Shown: positions 1 through 10,207, counted from the stretch's first letter. The stretch: 64,000 nt of DNA from an uncultured Winogradskyella sp. (GCF_947498345.1 NZ_CANMJY010000006.1:1-64000), one strand, 5' to 3'. Notes: generated by a model from the sequence alone, not told the origin. Made by a program: numbers and translations.

Positions 1-10
1 TTAGCGGGCG

Positions 11-40
11 CAAATATATAATACCTTTTTATTATCGCAA
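11..40 (-). promoter_or_regulatory. Bacteroidota-type promoter firing out of the window
   Basis: On the minus strand TATATTTG (11-18) matches the TAnnTTTG -7 element of Bacteroidota, and a TTG (38-40) lies 19 bases upstream, the usual -33 spacing. Transcription would start near position 4 and leave the window to the left, so an unseen gene or RNA should begin just outside. Confidence 0.6.
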
Positions 41-121
41 TACCTTTTTGCATTTTATTTGTACTTTATTTTTATTTCACTATATATTAAGGAGTTAAAG
101 ACTTAGCTCTATTGACTAACA

Positions 122-290
122 CTTGCGTTAGGGATAGTAACGACATCCTTTTTTGTACTAACATAAATTATTCTGCTGTTATGAATATTTTGATTTAATT
201 AAAAAAAAGAATGATAAATGGCTTGGAACAAAAAAGATATAGTGTATGGCCCGACGTTTTTGCTATATAAAAGCAAAAGCGGAACGCTCA
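122..290. ncRNA. Structured RNA-like intergenic element, strand unresolved
   Basis: No reading frame is convincing here, but complementary arms nest across the stretch: GCGTT (125-129) with AACGC (283-287), GGG (131-133) with CCC (250-252), a 9-bp pairing of 148-156 with 228-236, and an inner hairpin of 258-263 with 273-278. This gives a closed two-armed fold. The sequence resembles an intergenic block I associate with other flavobacterial genomes, but I cannot name an RNA family. No clear promoter decides the strand. It lies directly after the porin stop codon, so a 3' UTR element is an alternative. Confidence 0.35.
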
Positions 291-297
291 AATAATC

Positions 298-2265
298 TTA
301 TAAAAAGAAATCCCAAACTAAACCGAAACGGATGGTGAAATCTCTGTAAGGATGGTTGGGTGCTGAAAAATAATCATACCCAGTAAAGGACGAATTAAAG
401 TGTTCTGCTTTAAGGAATATACGAGTTTGCCTAACCTTGGCGTTGATGAAGAAGTCTAATCTTGGAAAACCACCTAATTCGGTTTCATTTTGAGTATAAA
501 ATTCTGCCAGTAAGGGATCATAACCATTCATGTTATATTTAGTAAAATAATTGAAGGTTACCCCTGTTTGTAATGTCATCGCTTTTTTAAAAATCTGATT
601 GGAATAATAAAGTGTATTGCGAGTTATAATAGTTGGTACATTTAAAACATCTTCGTCACTAATTACGTTTTGATACATTATTGTATTGTCTAATGCAAAA
701 TGTCCTACACGAAATTCTTTTTGGGCTTTTACCCTTAGGTATTGTAAAGAATTGCTATACTGTAATGGCTTAACTATATTATCTCTAGTTGCATCTGAGC
801 TTATACCAAAGTAGGTGTAATTTTCTATATTGGATATGTCTAATGATGCATCAAAAAATTTATCTGACGAAACATTAAATCTTATCTGTTGTGTATTAAC
901 GTTTCTAAAATCTTCAAAATTATACCAGTTATAGTCTATATAATCACTTTGATATAAGAGAAAATTATAATTAGGTAGTCTAGAACTTATAAAAAGCCCT
1001 CCATCTATATGTATATCATCATTTAGTTTAAAACCAAGGTTAGTATCTATATAGCTACCAACGAACTCATCGGAAAGATTTAAACTGGCTTTACCATTTA
1101 TATTTATAGAGTTTATGGTTTTACTATACGAAGCCTGGGCTCCAAAAAAACTTGTTTTAATTCTGTTTGGGATTATTTCTGTAGGAAATAGTACAACACT
1201 ATTATAGCCATAGTTAATGTTGGTATAATCAATTCCGAATTTTAAATTACCTAAGACATTATTACTATACGCTAAACTGAAGCTAGATCTAAAATCCTCT
1301 AACGTAACTTTATCATTTATACTACTAGTGAAAGCGTTACCAAAATAATCAACTGAAGGAGAGTTTTGTCGGTATTGATAGTATTTATCTTCGAAAATAG
1401 TTTCATTTATAATCGTAAGACTGTTTTTATTTAATGAATCTTTTTTCTTTATAATATCATAAGAATGATTGATAAAAAATCGTTTGCCTACGAGAATGTT
1501 TTCTGCATTTTGAAAATTCATATCAAAAACAGATCTATCAATAAACTCCTCATTACCCGATGTGAAATTTTCAATATCTTCATCCAACAACCCTCCATTC
1601 TCTTCATTGAGTAAGTCTTGCATTACAATATGCCCTCTAACTTTATATCTATTGTTTTTGGTTTTATAATTTGATGTAAATCTAAAATTCCCTGTACTTG
1701 TTAAACTATTTTGATACTTACCTAATGATCTCAATCCCTTATATGCTATCGAAAAATTAAATTGCCTAGATAAGTTTACTGTAAAAAAGGCATCTAACAT
1801 TTGACCTTGTTCAAATGCTGTCTTATATGTCAATCTTGTCCAAGGAGTAGGTACTTCATAGTATAGTGTATTATTCTTCTCAATATAATTAAAATGTCTT
1901 GCTCTAGAACCAAAGACTGGATTTGTCTCATTATTAGCGGTATTAAAACTAAGCGTATTATAGGTTTGTCCTATATTAGAAAAAGGCATTAACCCAAAAT
2001 TATCATCTTGAAGGTAATTAAATTTATAGTCTTTTTTAATAGATAATGTGGTATCAACAACTGTAGTATCTGCCTCGGTATTAAACAGGAGATACATATC
2101 AATTGATGCTTCTTTTTTAACTTCCTTAGTACGTTTAATGGATAAGGAGTCTCTACTAGGTGATTTACCATTATTAGGTTTTGCTACTTTTCTAGGGTTT
2201 ACTTGTGAAGTAAGCTCCGAGGAAAATAAACAGAAGATAATTATGATAAAAAACTTAAACCGCAT
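298..2265 (-). CDS. Putative outer-membrane porin, Porin_10-like
   Basis: A 655-residue exported protein. An N-terminal signal sequence (hydrophobic stretch about residues 4-16, ending near LTSQ) is followed by a Ser/Lys-rich linker and a long region of alternating polar and aromatic residues typical of an outer-membrane beta-barrel, ending with an aromatic/Leu C-terminus (VWDFFL). Overall pattern and length fit the Bacteroidota putative porin family (Pfam Porin_10), whose substrates are unknown. The frame opens eight codons earlier with MLYFIISQ, but the Met at 2265 directly precedes the positively charged n-region of the signal and is preferred. A degenerate promoter-like element (TTACTTTG, 2287-2294 on the minus strand) would also exclude the earlier start. 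It is probably monocistronic, since a terminator separates it from the protease gene upstream. Confidence 0.75.
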   Translation of the reverse strand: MRFKFFIIIIFCLFSSELTSQVNPRKVAKPNNGKSPSRDSLSIKRTKEVKKEASIDMYLLFNTEADTTVVDTTLSIKKDYKFNYLQDDNFGLMPFSNIGQTYNTLSFNTANNETNPVFGSRARHFNYIEKNNTLYYEVPTPWTRLTYKTAFEQGQMLDAFFTVNLSRQFNFSIAYKGLRSLGKYQNSLTSTGNFRFTSNYKTKNNRYKVRGHIVMQDLLNEENGGLLDEDIENFTSGNEEFIDRSVFDMNFQNAENILVGKRFFINHSYDIIKKKDSLNKNSLTIINETIFEDKYYQYRQNSPSVDYFGNAFTSSINDKVTLEDFRSSFSLAYSNNVLGNLKFGIDYTNINYGYNSVVLFPTEIIPNRIKTSFFGAQASYSKTINSININGKASLNLSDEFVGSYIDTNLGFKLNDDIHIDGGLFISSRLPNYNFLLYQSDYIDYNWYNFEDFRNVNTQQIRFNVSSDKFFDASLDISNIENYTYFGISSDATRDNIVKPLQYSNSLQYLRVKAQKEFRVGHFALDNTIMYQNVISDEDVLNVPTIITRNTLYYSNQIFKKAMTLQTGVTFNYFTKYNMNGYDPLLAEFYTQNETELGGFPRLDFFINAKVRQTRIFLKAEHFNSSFTGYDYFSAPNHPYRDFTIRFGLVWDFFL

Positions 2266-2341
2266 TTGACTAATAATAAAGTACAACAAAGTAAACTATA
2301 AATTATTGTTTTTAAGTGAAGAATTACAAATTACTTAACAT

Positions 2342-2374
2342 AAAAAAGACCAACAAAAAATGTTGGTCTTTTTT
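2342..2374 (-). terminator. Intrinsic terminator after the subtilase gene
   Basis: GACCAACA (2348-2355) and TGTTGGTC (2361-2368) form a perfect 8-bp stem with a 5-nt loop, flanked by A and T runs on both sides. It sits just beyond the stop codon of the leftward protease gene and could work in either direction. Confidence 0.85.
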
Positions 2375-2391
2375 AATATATTAATTAAATC

Positions 2392-4365
2392 TTACTTAAT
2401 AATAAGTTTATGAGTTGTTGTTCTATTTCCTTCTGAAATATTAACCATGTATATACCTGGCTTTGCATTATTAAGAGCAATTGTCTCTTTAAATACTGAA
2501 GACGAATTTGTAAAGGTGTTATCATAAACTAATCTACCTTGCACATCATAGACATCTACTTTAACATTATTATTGTTACTATTTAAATTAGATTGAAAGC
2601 TAATTGTAAATTCTCCGTTAGAAGGATTAGGATATACTGATAGATTTCGTGCTAAATCATTTTCATCAACACTAAGTACAAGGTTGTTACCAGTAACAAT
2701 TAATGAAAAATCCTGACTTTGTGGGTCAAAAGGACCACCTACATTACCTTGCAAAGTTCCCTTATGGGTAACCGTTAGCGTATACATACCAGATGTAGGA
2801 ACTTCTATATCTATTCGCTCTACATTATCTACACTATTATCACCTTTGGAGTTAGAAAATCCACTAGCTCCAGAGAAATCTAACTTCCATGGTAAATATG
2901 TAGTAGTGCCATCAGAAATTCTAAGATCTAAATCGTTTACCAATTTTGGTGTAGGATCATTGGTCGTGCTAGATACTGAACCTGGCATGTCTGTCCAGCA
3001 TAATGTAGCTGACAATTTCTCACCAGCTTGTGCAGTAAACGTAAAGGTATAAGTTCCGTTGTTATCTAAGGTTAATTCATCGACTAAGGCATCACCACTA
3101 AGCGCACCTGCGATTGTTTGAACTGATGCTCTAGCATTTAAAAACCCCCAACCAAATACAGGATCTGGACCAGCGTTATTATCGTCAATTGCTGTGTGGC
3201 AAACCAAACCTTTCAAAGTTGATGAGTTCATGAAATCACCATTTAGCTGATTATAGTATTGCTGTAACAAGACAAGTGTACCTGCAGTGTTAGGTGAGGA
3301 CATAGATGTACCAGAGAAAGTGGAATATGTACCATTTGGTGTAGGAGAAAATAGATTAGTGCCGTCTGCAGCTATGTCTGGTTTTATTCTTAGGTCATCT
3401 GTAGGCCCTTGACTACTCCCCTGGTTAATTACTAAGTTAGTAAGTTCAAAATTACCGCTAAAAATAGGTTGTTCTGCAACAGTTGGATTAGCATTAGCAA
3501 TTACCAAACTATTTTTAGCATTCTTATCAGTAGTTAACTTATCAAAACCAGGGTATTTCCCCCCTGGATAGCTTGTAATACCGCTATTCCCTGCTGAAGC
3601 AACTAAAAGATATTTTGGATTGTTTCTCGCTATATTATCTACATCTCTGGCATCTTGTGTATAAGTACCTATAAATGCTGCATCTAATTGAGTACCTCCA
3701 TTTTGATTAATTGGGATACCGTACGAATGGTTAGAAACTATAATTGGATTGGTTACAGCATTAATTGCACTTACTATTTCAGCCTCATCATTACTCCAAT
3801 TATAAGATTTAACATTTACATTAATGGCCATACCTCGTGCACTAGAATTAGCACCTCTTGCAGATATCGTTCCTGTTACATGAGTACCATGAGAACTAAA
3901 ACCTACATCACCATCGACAACTGTATTATCAATTATTTGTACACGCGATTCTGTTCCTGCAGCATTTTCAAACTCAACATGGCTACTAAATGCTGGCCCT
4001 CCATCCCATACTCCAATTGTCATACCTGCACCATCTAAATCTAATCCTAAGCTACCCCCAGTCCATAGTTCTGCTGTTTTTGTCGCCTGTGCAGCTAATC
4101 TGTTATCTGTAGATTTATATACTGGTTTACCATCAAATATGTCATAAATATGAGTGATACTAGCTCCTTCTTTTATCGTGGCTTTAAAATTAGGGTTTTG
4201 GTTCAAAAAGTTTTGAACTCTAGATAATCTTTCTTGTTCTTGTACTCTAAGTTCTTCTAATAATTCCTTATTTGCATCAGATAGTTTAATACCATCAGAA
4301 TTCTGAGAATATGAAGAATAGCTAAATGTTAGTAGTACTACTAATACGAGTAAATAATTTTTCAT
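2392..4365 (-). CDS. Secreted subtilisin-like (S8) serine protease with T9SS sorting domain
   Basis: A 657-residue protease. Residues 1-20 are a Sec signal peptide. The S8 catalytic triad is visible: Asp121 in the VWDGG motif, His159 in SSHGTHV, and Ser354 in GTSMSSP, with the oxyanion Asn260 in SAGNSG. A jelly-roll-like domain (about 420-565) follows. The last ~80 residues have the YPNPSNGEF start and a KLIIK end of a type A type IX secretion sorting domain, so the protein should cross the outer membrane by T9SS and be released or surface-anchored. It likely degrades extracellular protein or peptides. It has its own terminator and lies downstream of, but separate from, the SusCD operon, which may import products of such digestion (inference). 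Confidence 0.93.
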   Translation of the reverse strand: MKNYLLVLVVLLTFSYSSYSQNSDGIKLSDANKELLEELRVQEQERLSRVQNFLNQNPNFKATIKEGASITHIYDIFDGKPVYKSTDNRLAAQATKTAELWTGGSLGLDLDGAGMTIGVWDGGPAFSSHVEFENAAGTESRVQIIDNTVVDGDVGFSSHGTHVTGTISARGANSSARGMAINVNVKSYNWSNDEAEIVSAINAVTNPIIVSNHSYGIPINQNGGTQLDAAFIGTYTQDARDVDNIARNNPKYLLVASAGNSGITSYPGGKYPGFDKLTTDKNAKNSLVIANANPTVAEQPIFSGNFELTNLVINQGSSQGPTDDLRIKPDIAADGTNLFSPTPNGTYSTFSGTSMSSPNTAGTLVLLQQYYNQLNGDFMNSSTLKGLVCHTAIDDNNAGPDPVFGWGFLNARASVQTIAGALSGDALVDELTLDNNGTYTFTFTAQAGEKLSATLCWTDMPGSVSSTTNDPTPKLVNDLDLRISDGTTTYLPWKLDFSGASGFSNSKGDNSVDNVERIDIEVPTSGMYTLTVTHKGTLQGNVGGPFDPQSQDFSLIVTGNNLVLSVDENDLARNLSVYPNPSNGEFTISFQSNLNSNNNNVKVDVYDVQGRLVYDNTFTNSSSVFKETIALNNAKPGIYMVNISEGNRTTTHKLIIK

Positions 4366-4678
4366 TTTTCTTTCTATTTTTATTTTTTATGCAATATACT
4401 GATATTTTAAACGAATTCATAAACTATAACGTAAAGTGCGCTCAATTTAGAAACGACTGTATAATAACCTAACTTCATCTTAATCTATATAATATCACCA
4501 TTTTGCATCTATTGAATATTATCTTTCAATAAGATGATTAGGTATAACTACATTGCGAATATAATAATATCTGCTGTAAATTTTAAAAATTATATTAATC
4601 TAAATAATATATAAGCTAAGGTACTTACTACAGTATATTGTAATTCATCATTAAAAGGAAACGAAAAATCTATCTCAT
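4366..4678. other. Intergenic region, no gene seen
   Basis: About 310 bases of very AT-rich DNA upstream of the protease gene. I see no convincing open reading frame, tRNA or repeat. The protease promoter must lie here, but no exact TAnnTTTG element is present on the minus strand. Confidence 0.5.
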
Positions 4679-4713
4679 AAAAAAACGCTACAAACTAAGT
4701 TTGTAGCGTTCTT
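4679..4713 (-). terminator. Intrinsic terminator after the SusCD operon
   Basis: AACGCTACAAAC (4684-4695) pairs perfectly with GTTTGTAGCGTT (4699-4710) around a 3-nt loop. On the minus strand a run of T follows. It lies about 30 bases beyond the stop of the leftward lipoprotein gene. Confidence 0.88.
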
Positions 4714-4741
4714 AAAACTTTAAAAGTAAATATATATAAGC

Positions 4742-5500
4742 TTAAGGTGTAAAGAGCGTAACCTCATTGGCACCAAAGGAACCACCTTCCTTAATAACTT
4801 CACCGTTAAGTGTTAAAGTATAACTTCCCTGTCCGTAAGCACAGCATATACCATCGGAATATACATCATAGATAACAAATCCATAATCACCATCCTCTAA
4901 ACATATACGTTCCTGAATTGATCCACCATCTAAATCATCGTAACCATCACCAGATGCTATAAGAACTGTCCCACTGGTTAGGTCATAAAGCTCCCAACTG
5001 GTCTCCTCTGCAAAGTTATCAAAGTTGATATCCAGAATCAGCTCGTTCACAGGGCACACAATTACAATGTTCAAATTCATTGGGTGTGGGCTCTCAGCTG
5101 TTGTATCATTAGAAAATGCGATAGCCAATCGTTGACCACTTGCTACACCATTGTCTGTAATAGTTACATCAAATTGAGCTGATCGCTCATTTGCTGGAAT
5201 AGTTACAGAAGCTGGCACACTATAGGCATCTGCACTTATGTCTGTGCCGTAATCATCACTGAAACCTGCAGGTAAAACCTGTAAATTATAAGTTCTCGCT
5301 GATGATGATCTTCTTGAATTATAGACTGTAATAGTCTGAGTCGAAGAACCATCCTGGTTCAATTCGAAAACCACATTGTCGTCCTCAAAACTTATAAAGT
5401 TATAATCCGATACGCTTGGAACGTCTGCCTCAATATCACTATCACAAGATGTGAATATAGCCATTGAAAGAACTAAGGCACCTAATAAAATTTTTTTCAT
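4742..5500 (-). CDS. Surface lipoprotein, third gene of the SusCD operon
   Basis: A 252-residue lipoprotein. The signal peptide ends in the lipobox FTSC with Cys19 followed by Asp/Ser, a context that in Bacteroidota often accompanies surface export. Residues about 35-145 look like a beta-sandwich of the DUF4843/Calx-beta kind. Residues about 152-252 form a second beta-rich module with the SWELYD and DGICCAYGQGSY signature, a module I associate with secreted flavobacterial proteases and adhesins. It follows susD by 14 bases and ends in a terminator, so it is co-transcribed with the uptake pair and may help capture the same substrate at the cell surface. The substrate cannot be told from sequence. 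Confidence 0.75.
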   Translation of the reverse strand: MKKILLGALVLSMAIFTSCDSDIEADVPSVSDYNFISFEDDNVVFELNQDGSSTQTITVYNSRRSSSARTYNLQVLPAGFSDDYGTDISADAYSVPASVTIPANERSAQFDVTITDNGVASGQRLAIAFSNDTTAESPHPMNLNIVIVCPVNELILDINFDNFAEETSWELYDLTSGTVLIASGDGYDDLDGGSIQERICLEDGDYGFVIYDVYSDGICCAYGQGSYTLTLNGEVIKEGGSFGANEVTLFTP

Positions 5501-5514
5501 AATATTCTTTTTTT

Positions 5515-6963
5515 TTAAATGTTATCAAATCCTGTATAGTTCTCATTTAAGTCAATCTCATCTTCTGGAATCTTTAAGAAGAAAAGGTTACTATTCGCAG
5601 GTATATCAATAGAAATTCTATGGATATCGTTTCTATTTATAGGAAGGTTATAACGTTTTGCATCAAACCATTGTGGTCCAAACTCGCCGTAAAATTCCTT
5701 CTTTCTCTCCAATAAGATCTCGTTCAATAATGCCTGACCAGAATTATTACTCATTGTAGCATTAGGATCTCTTGACGATTGTAGTGCAAACAAAAGGTTT
5801 CTCGCTGCTGGCAAATTACCCAAGTGGTACTGTGCTTCTGCATCGAATAATACCATCTCTGATTTTCTTATTAGCGGAATATCAGAACTGAATGTAAACG
5901 CATATTTAGTAGACACGTATTCTCTCCATGGAGTCGTTGCCGAAACACCGTATACATCTATAAATGTATTTCTAGAGTCCGTAGCAGAAAATTCGTCCAC
6001 AAAATCAGGATCGAAATAAGTAGCATTATAACTTAAAGTTAAATGGTCCATCATTGGTGCTGCATGACCCCAGAAAAAGTTGGTCTCATCTGATCCATTT
6101 TGGAACAAGCCCCATAACCATTCCTGATCTTGCATGTCACCAAAGCCATTGCCCCAGTTAGTAGACTGTACGGCTTGTGATGCATTACCACCATAGGCTG
6201 CACTTGCCAAATCAGATACTCGCTGCCAGTTATTTTGCGTAACTGCATATACTCGGGTTAATACCGCCTGAGCTACTGCTTTGTTTAAAAAGCTCTTCCC
6301 TATTCTAGAATCTGGTAAATCTGCTACAGCATCTTCCAAATCCTGAATAACCTGTGCATATACCTCACTCATTGCTACTGGTGGGTTACCACCAACCGTT
6401 TCTAATGATGTCGGTGAAGTATAAATCGGTATACGTTCTAAACTTGGGTCATTGTTAAGGTTAGGTCCAAATTCTAAGGCTAACTCAAACAAGTGTAAAC
6501 CTCTAAAAAACTTACCCTTGGCAACAAACTCTCGCTTTTCATCAGAAGTCAATCCGCTACTATTGTTAACACCAGCAATTAAAGTGTTTGCAAAATTGAC
6601 GTTCTCATAGTTGAAATCCCAAGTGAAATTGGTTCTTCTAAAGTTAGGCTCTCTGTTCTCATGACCGTAATCAAAGGTATACCAACTAAAATCCTGGATA
6701 ATATCATTACCCTTTACCGCTCTTGCAAAATACATAGCATAAATTCCACCTACATCTACTGTTCTATACTGCCCCTTATAATTTGCCAATATACCATTGA
6801 CAAAGGTTTGGGCATTAGCTCTAGTTGAAAATATCAACTGATCCGTTACACCTGTAGTATCTACAGGCTCTTCAACAAAATCCTCGTTACAGGACACAAC
6901 CATACATAGCGCAAAGAAAAACGCTAAAGGTCGAATTAATTTAAATCTATTTTTCATATCCAT
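5515..6963 (-). CDS. SusD/RagB family nutrient-binding lipoprotein
   Basis: A 482-residue outer-membrane lipoprotein with lipobox VVSC early in the protein, followed by Asn-Glu-Asp. The helical TPR-like body and the C-terminal RKKEFYGEFGPQWFDAKRY stretch are typical of RagB/SusD proteins, which act as a lid on the SusC channel and bind the substrate (glycan or peptide). Start: the frame opens earlier with MNFKIK, overlapping the susC stop codon; MDMKNRF at 6963, seven bases after susC, gives a proper signal peptide and is preferred. The Met two codons later is an alternative. The neighbouring susC and the absence of carbohydrate-active enzymes leave the substrate open, with peptides a reasonable guess given the protease gene nearby. 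Confidence 0.9.
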   Translation of the reverse strand: MDMKNRFKLIRPLAFFFALCMVVSCNEDFVEEPVDTTGVTDQLIFSTRANAQTFVNGILANYKGQYRTVDVGGIYAMYFARAVKGNDIIQDFSWYTFDYGHENREPNFRRTNFTWDFNYENVNFANTLIAGVNNSSGLTSDEKREFVAKGKFFRGLHLFELALEFGPNLNNDPSLERIPIYTSPTSLETVGGNPPVAMSEVYAQVIQDLEDAVADLPDSRIGKSFLNKAVAQAVLTRVYAVTQNNWQRVSDLASAAYGGNASQAVQSTNWGNGFGDMQDQEWLWGLFQNGSDETNFFWGHAAPMMDHLTLSYNATYFDPDFVDEFSATDSRNTFIDVYGVSATTPWREYVSTKYAFTFSSDIPLIRKSEMVLFDAEAQYHLGNLPAARNLLFALQSSRDPNATMSNNSGQALLNEILLERKKEFYGEFGPQWFDAKRYNLPINRNDIHRISIDIPANSNLFFLKIPEDEIDLNENYTGFDNI

Positions 6964-6970
6964 TTTTATT

Positions 6971-9900
6971 TTAAAATTCAATCAATGTTCCAAAAGTGAA
7001 GGTTCTCTGTAACGGAGATCTGTTAGCCGTAAGTCCGTTAAAAGCTTGCTCTGGGTCGATACCACCGTGCGATTGCCAAGTGATTAAGTTATCCCCCTGG
7101 AAATAAAATCTTACCGAACTCAATCCTATGTCTTTTAATGCATCTTGAGAAAGGTTATAACCTAGTGTTAAACTTCTAAGACGTACATAGTCGTTTTTAA
7201 ACAACCATCTTGTAGATCTTGAATTGAAATTGTTATTCGCATTTGTCAATCTAGGGAAATCAGTAATATCCCCTGGTTGTGACCATGCCTTAAAGTTATC
7301 TGGGTGTGCAGATGCTCCAATTGCATCAAAGTTATTCACCAACCCTGAGTAGTCTGTATCTAATAGATACGCTCCTAAACTAAAGTTGAACAAAGCACTT
7401 AAATCAAATTGCTTATATCTGATATTAGTGTTAAATCCACCTTGGATATCTGGTAAAGATTCTTTTCCAGTCTCAACACGTGTCGCATCATCATACTGGT
7501 TAGTCACCGTTCTTACGATTTGTGCATTAGGGTTATCAGATCTATATTGAGACAAACTAGTTATGTTAGTGTCGCCTGTATTAAAGACACCGTCACCATT
7601 TGCATCATCAAAATATTGGTACCACATGGCATCACCATTGGCTGGGTTAACACCGGCCCACTCTCTAAGGTAAAACTCAAATAATGAATTTCCTGGTGCC
7701 CAGTATTTAGTACCCGCAACTTGATTATCTGAAAATGGAGATACACGGATAATCTCGTTTTTCAATATTGAGAAATTACCACCTACACTCCAGCTAAAAT
7801 CATTTTTGTTGATAATGTTACTGTTTAAAGTAACTTCCCATCCTGAGTTCTCTATAGTACCCGCATTAGCTCTTACTGTTGGTACACCTGGTGATGGTGT
7901 TGCTGTAATATCTTGTATTAAATCTTCACTTCGTCTTTTAAAATACTCAACAGTTCCCGAAAGTGCACCATTAAATATTGTAAAGTCCATACCAAAGTTC
8001 AAGGTTGTAGAAGTCTCCCACTGTAATGCTGGATCTGGTAATGTACCTGCTGGTAAATTAGTTGGCTGACCCTCTACTGGTGATATTACAACACCACCGA
8101 AATTGGCACCTCCGAACAAGAAACTCACTGGGAAGAATCCACCTGGAATACTGATATTACCCAATTCACCATAAGAACCTCTTAACTTAAGATTGTTAAG
8201 CCAATCGATATCTTCCATAAAGCTCTCATTGGTAACATTCCAGGCTCCACCAACTGAGAAGAACTCACCCGTATTGAAATCTTCACCAAACTGAGAAGAC
8301 TTATCCTGTCTGAAAGAACCCTCTACAAAGTATCTGTTGTCATAGTTATATGCCAATCGACCCAGGTAACTTACAATTCTTCGCTCAGTTCTAAATCCTC
8401 CAAAAGATTCTGCTACGGTACCGTTACCCAATTCTTCCTGTCCAGGTAAAAATCCTGTCGCTGAAGCTCTAAAGGTATCTGATGTCGATGTATTAGCCTC
8501 GTAGATCGCATCTACAGAGACATTGTGCACATCTGCTATAGTTGTCTTATAATTAAGTGCTTGGATGGCATTAAGACCTGTTGTTACATTTCTTGCCTTA
8601 CTTACCCTTCCTTGAACATTAGAGGCAGCACCGATCTCATCATCATCAAAACTATGACTGTCAAAAACAAAGTTTTCGTAGTTAAAAGTCGTTCTAAATG
8701 TAAAGTTCTTTAAGAATTTTGCCTCTGCATATACAGAACCTAAGAAATTGGTTCGTATACGTTGCTCTGTTCCAAGTAAAATCGAAGCCAAAATATTCTC
8801 ACCTTGATTTGTTGGTCTGTTAAAGTTGACTGGCTGACCAGTTGGTCTTCCGTTACCATTACCAAGATCGTAGATCCTGTTTCCTGTATCATCCAATATT
8901 AACTCTCCATTGGCATCTCTTACAAATATTGGGTATATACCGTTAACGTTATATATCCATGAAATGGCCTGAGTTGTACTTCCTGAAGTCTGGTCAGGAT
9001 TGTTTGAGTATGATCTTGAATATCCACTGGTGATTCCTAACTTTAACCAATCGTTAACCTGAGAGTCCAATCCAACTCTTGAAGCGATCCTTTCGAAATC
9101 TGACTTTATTACTGGTCCATCTTCACTAAGGTAATCTACAGAGAAGAAATAATTGGTATTATCTGTTCCACCAGAGATATTGACATTATGGTTAATCCTT
9201 GGTACGTTTTCTCTTAGTACTGCATCTTCCCAATCTGTATCCCACTGTAAACTAGCACCTTGAACTAGGTTACCATCTGTACCGATAGGGTTGGTTACAC
9301 CGTAAGGGTTATAACCTAAGGTAGGTATTAATGCGTTTGAGGCATTGGCTGAAGCCGTTGCCGCATCCTGACCATTATTGTAGATGTTATCGTTTCTAAG
9401 CGATCTCCACATAAGTCTCAGGTAATCTTCAGAACCCACAATGTCATGGATACCTACAGCTGGATTTGAAACACCGTACTGTGATCTAAGTCTTACACTG
9501 GTCTTTGTATTTCGCTTACCTCTCTTGGTAGTTATCAATACAACACCATTTGCAGCTCGCGAACCATAAAGTGATGCAGAAGCCGCATCCTTTAATACAG
9601 AGATAGACTCGATTTGATCCTGACTTATCGTATTAAGGTTACCATTAAATGGTGCTCCATCGATAACTATAAGCGGGCTGTTAGCACCGTTAAAACTACC
9701 GAAACCTCTAATAACAAAATTTGGATTGTTACCTGGTTGACCACCTGAAGTGATTAAGTTGATACCTGCAACAGTACCCTGTAAAGCTCTTAATGGTGAG
9801 GTTACTTGTTGGTTCTCGATAATTTCGGAGCTTACAACTGCAACCGAACCTACTATGGCCTCCTTTTTCTGTGTACCATAAGCGACTACAACCACTTCCT

Positions 9901-10207
9901 CGAGGGCGTTGTCTGATTCTAAGGCCACATCATAAGTATTACTAGCGCCTACTGTAACTTCGGCAGTCTTCATACCTACATAGGAAATCTGTAAAACATC
10001 TCCTGTATTGACACTGATAGAATATTTTCCATCAAAATCTGTTTGTTGACCTCTAGCGGTCCCTTTTACAATTACACTAGCACCAGGAAGGGGCAACCCA
10101 TCCTCTGCAGTTGTAATTGTACCTGTGACTGTTTTCTCTTGTGCAAAAGAAAATTGCATCACGAACGCCATAAATAGCGTTAATAACCATGTTAACTTTA
10201 ATTTCAT
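6971..10207 (-). CDS. SusC/RagA family TonB-dependent outer-membrane transporter
   Basis: A 1078-residue TonB-linked transporter. After the signal peptide (residues 1-22, cleavage near FAQ) comes a carboxypeptidase-regulatory-like beta domain (about 26-100), the TonB-box region VVVVAYGTQKK near residue 106, the plug domain with its PLIVIDGAPF and SVLKDAASASLYGSRAANG motifs, and a long beta-barrel ending in a C-terminal Phe (TFGTLIEF). It imports oligomeric nutrients across the outer membrane using energy from TonB-ExbBD and forms a complex with the SusD protein encoded next. It is the first gene of the operon. The 214-base divergent gap to rnhB must hold its promoter, but no exact TAnnTTTG is seen on the minus strand. 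Confidence 0.95.
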   Translation of the reverse strand: MKLKLTWLLTLFMAFVMQFSFAQEKTVTGTITTAEDGLPLPGASVIVKGTARGQQTDFDGKYSISVNTGDVLQISYVGMKTAEVTVGASNTYDVALESDNALEEVVVVAYGTQKKEAIVGSVAVVSSEIIENQQVTSPLRALQGTVAGINLITSGGQPGNNPNFVIRGFGSFNGANSPLIVIDGAPFNGNLNTISQDQIESISVLKDAASASLYGSRAANGVVLITTKRGKRNTKTSVRLRSQYGVSNPAVGIHDIVGSEDYLRLMWRSLRNDNIYNNGQDAATASANASNALIPTLGYNPYGVTNPIGTDGNLVQGASLQWDTDWEDAVLRENVPRINHNVNISGGTDNTNYFFSVDYLSEDGPVIKSDFERIASRVGLDSQVNDWLKLGITSGYSRSYSNNPDQTSGSTTQAISWIYNVNGIYPIFVRDANGELILDDTGNRIYDLGNGNGRPTGQPVNFNRPTNQGENILASILLGTEQRIRTNFLGSVYAEAKFLKNFTFRTTFNYENFVFDSHSFDDDEIGAASNVQGRVSKARNVTTGLNAIQALNYKTTIADVHNVSVDAIYEANTSTSDTFRASATGFLPGQEELGNGTVAESFGGFRTERRIVSYLGRLAYNYDNRYFVEGSFRQDKSSQFGEDFNTGEFFSVGGAWNVTNESFMEDIDWLNNLKLRGSYGELGNISIPGGFFPVSFLFGGANFGGVVISPVEGQPTNLPAGTLPDPALQWETSTTLNFGMDFTIFNGALSGTVEYFKRRSEDLIQDITATPSPGVPTVRANAGTIENSGWEVTLNSNIINKNDFSWSVGGNFSILKNEIIRVSPFSDNQVAGTKYWAPGNSLFEFYLREWAGVNPANGDAMWYQYFDDANGDGVFNTGDTNITSLSQYRSDNPNAQIVRTVTNQYDDATRVETGKESLPDIQGGFNTNIRYKQFDLSALFNFSLGAYLLDTDYSGLVNNFDAIGASAHPDNFKAWSQPGDITDFPRLTNANNNFNSRSTRWLFKNDYVRLRSLTLGYNLSQDALKDIGLSSVRFYFQGDNLITWQSHGGIDPEQAFNGLTANRSPLQRTFTFGTLIEF

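Noticed and set aside
3688-4038. Plus-strand frame of about 116 codons inside the subtilase gene
   Set aside because: It is antisense to the catalytic domain with its intact triad; the Cys/Thr-rich composition is that of a shadow frame.
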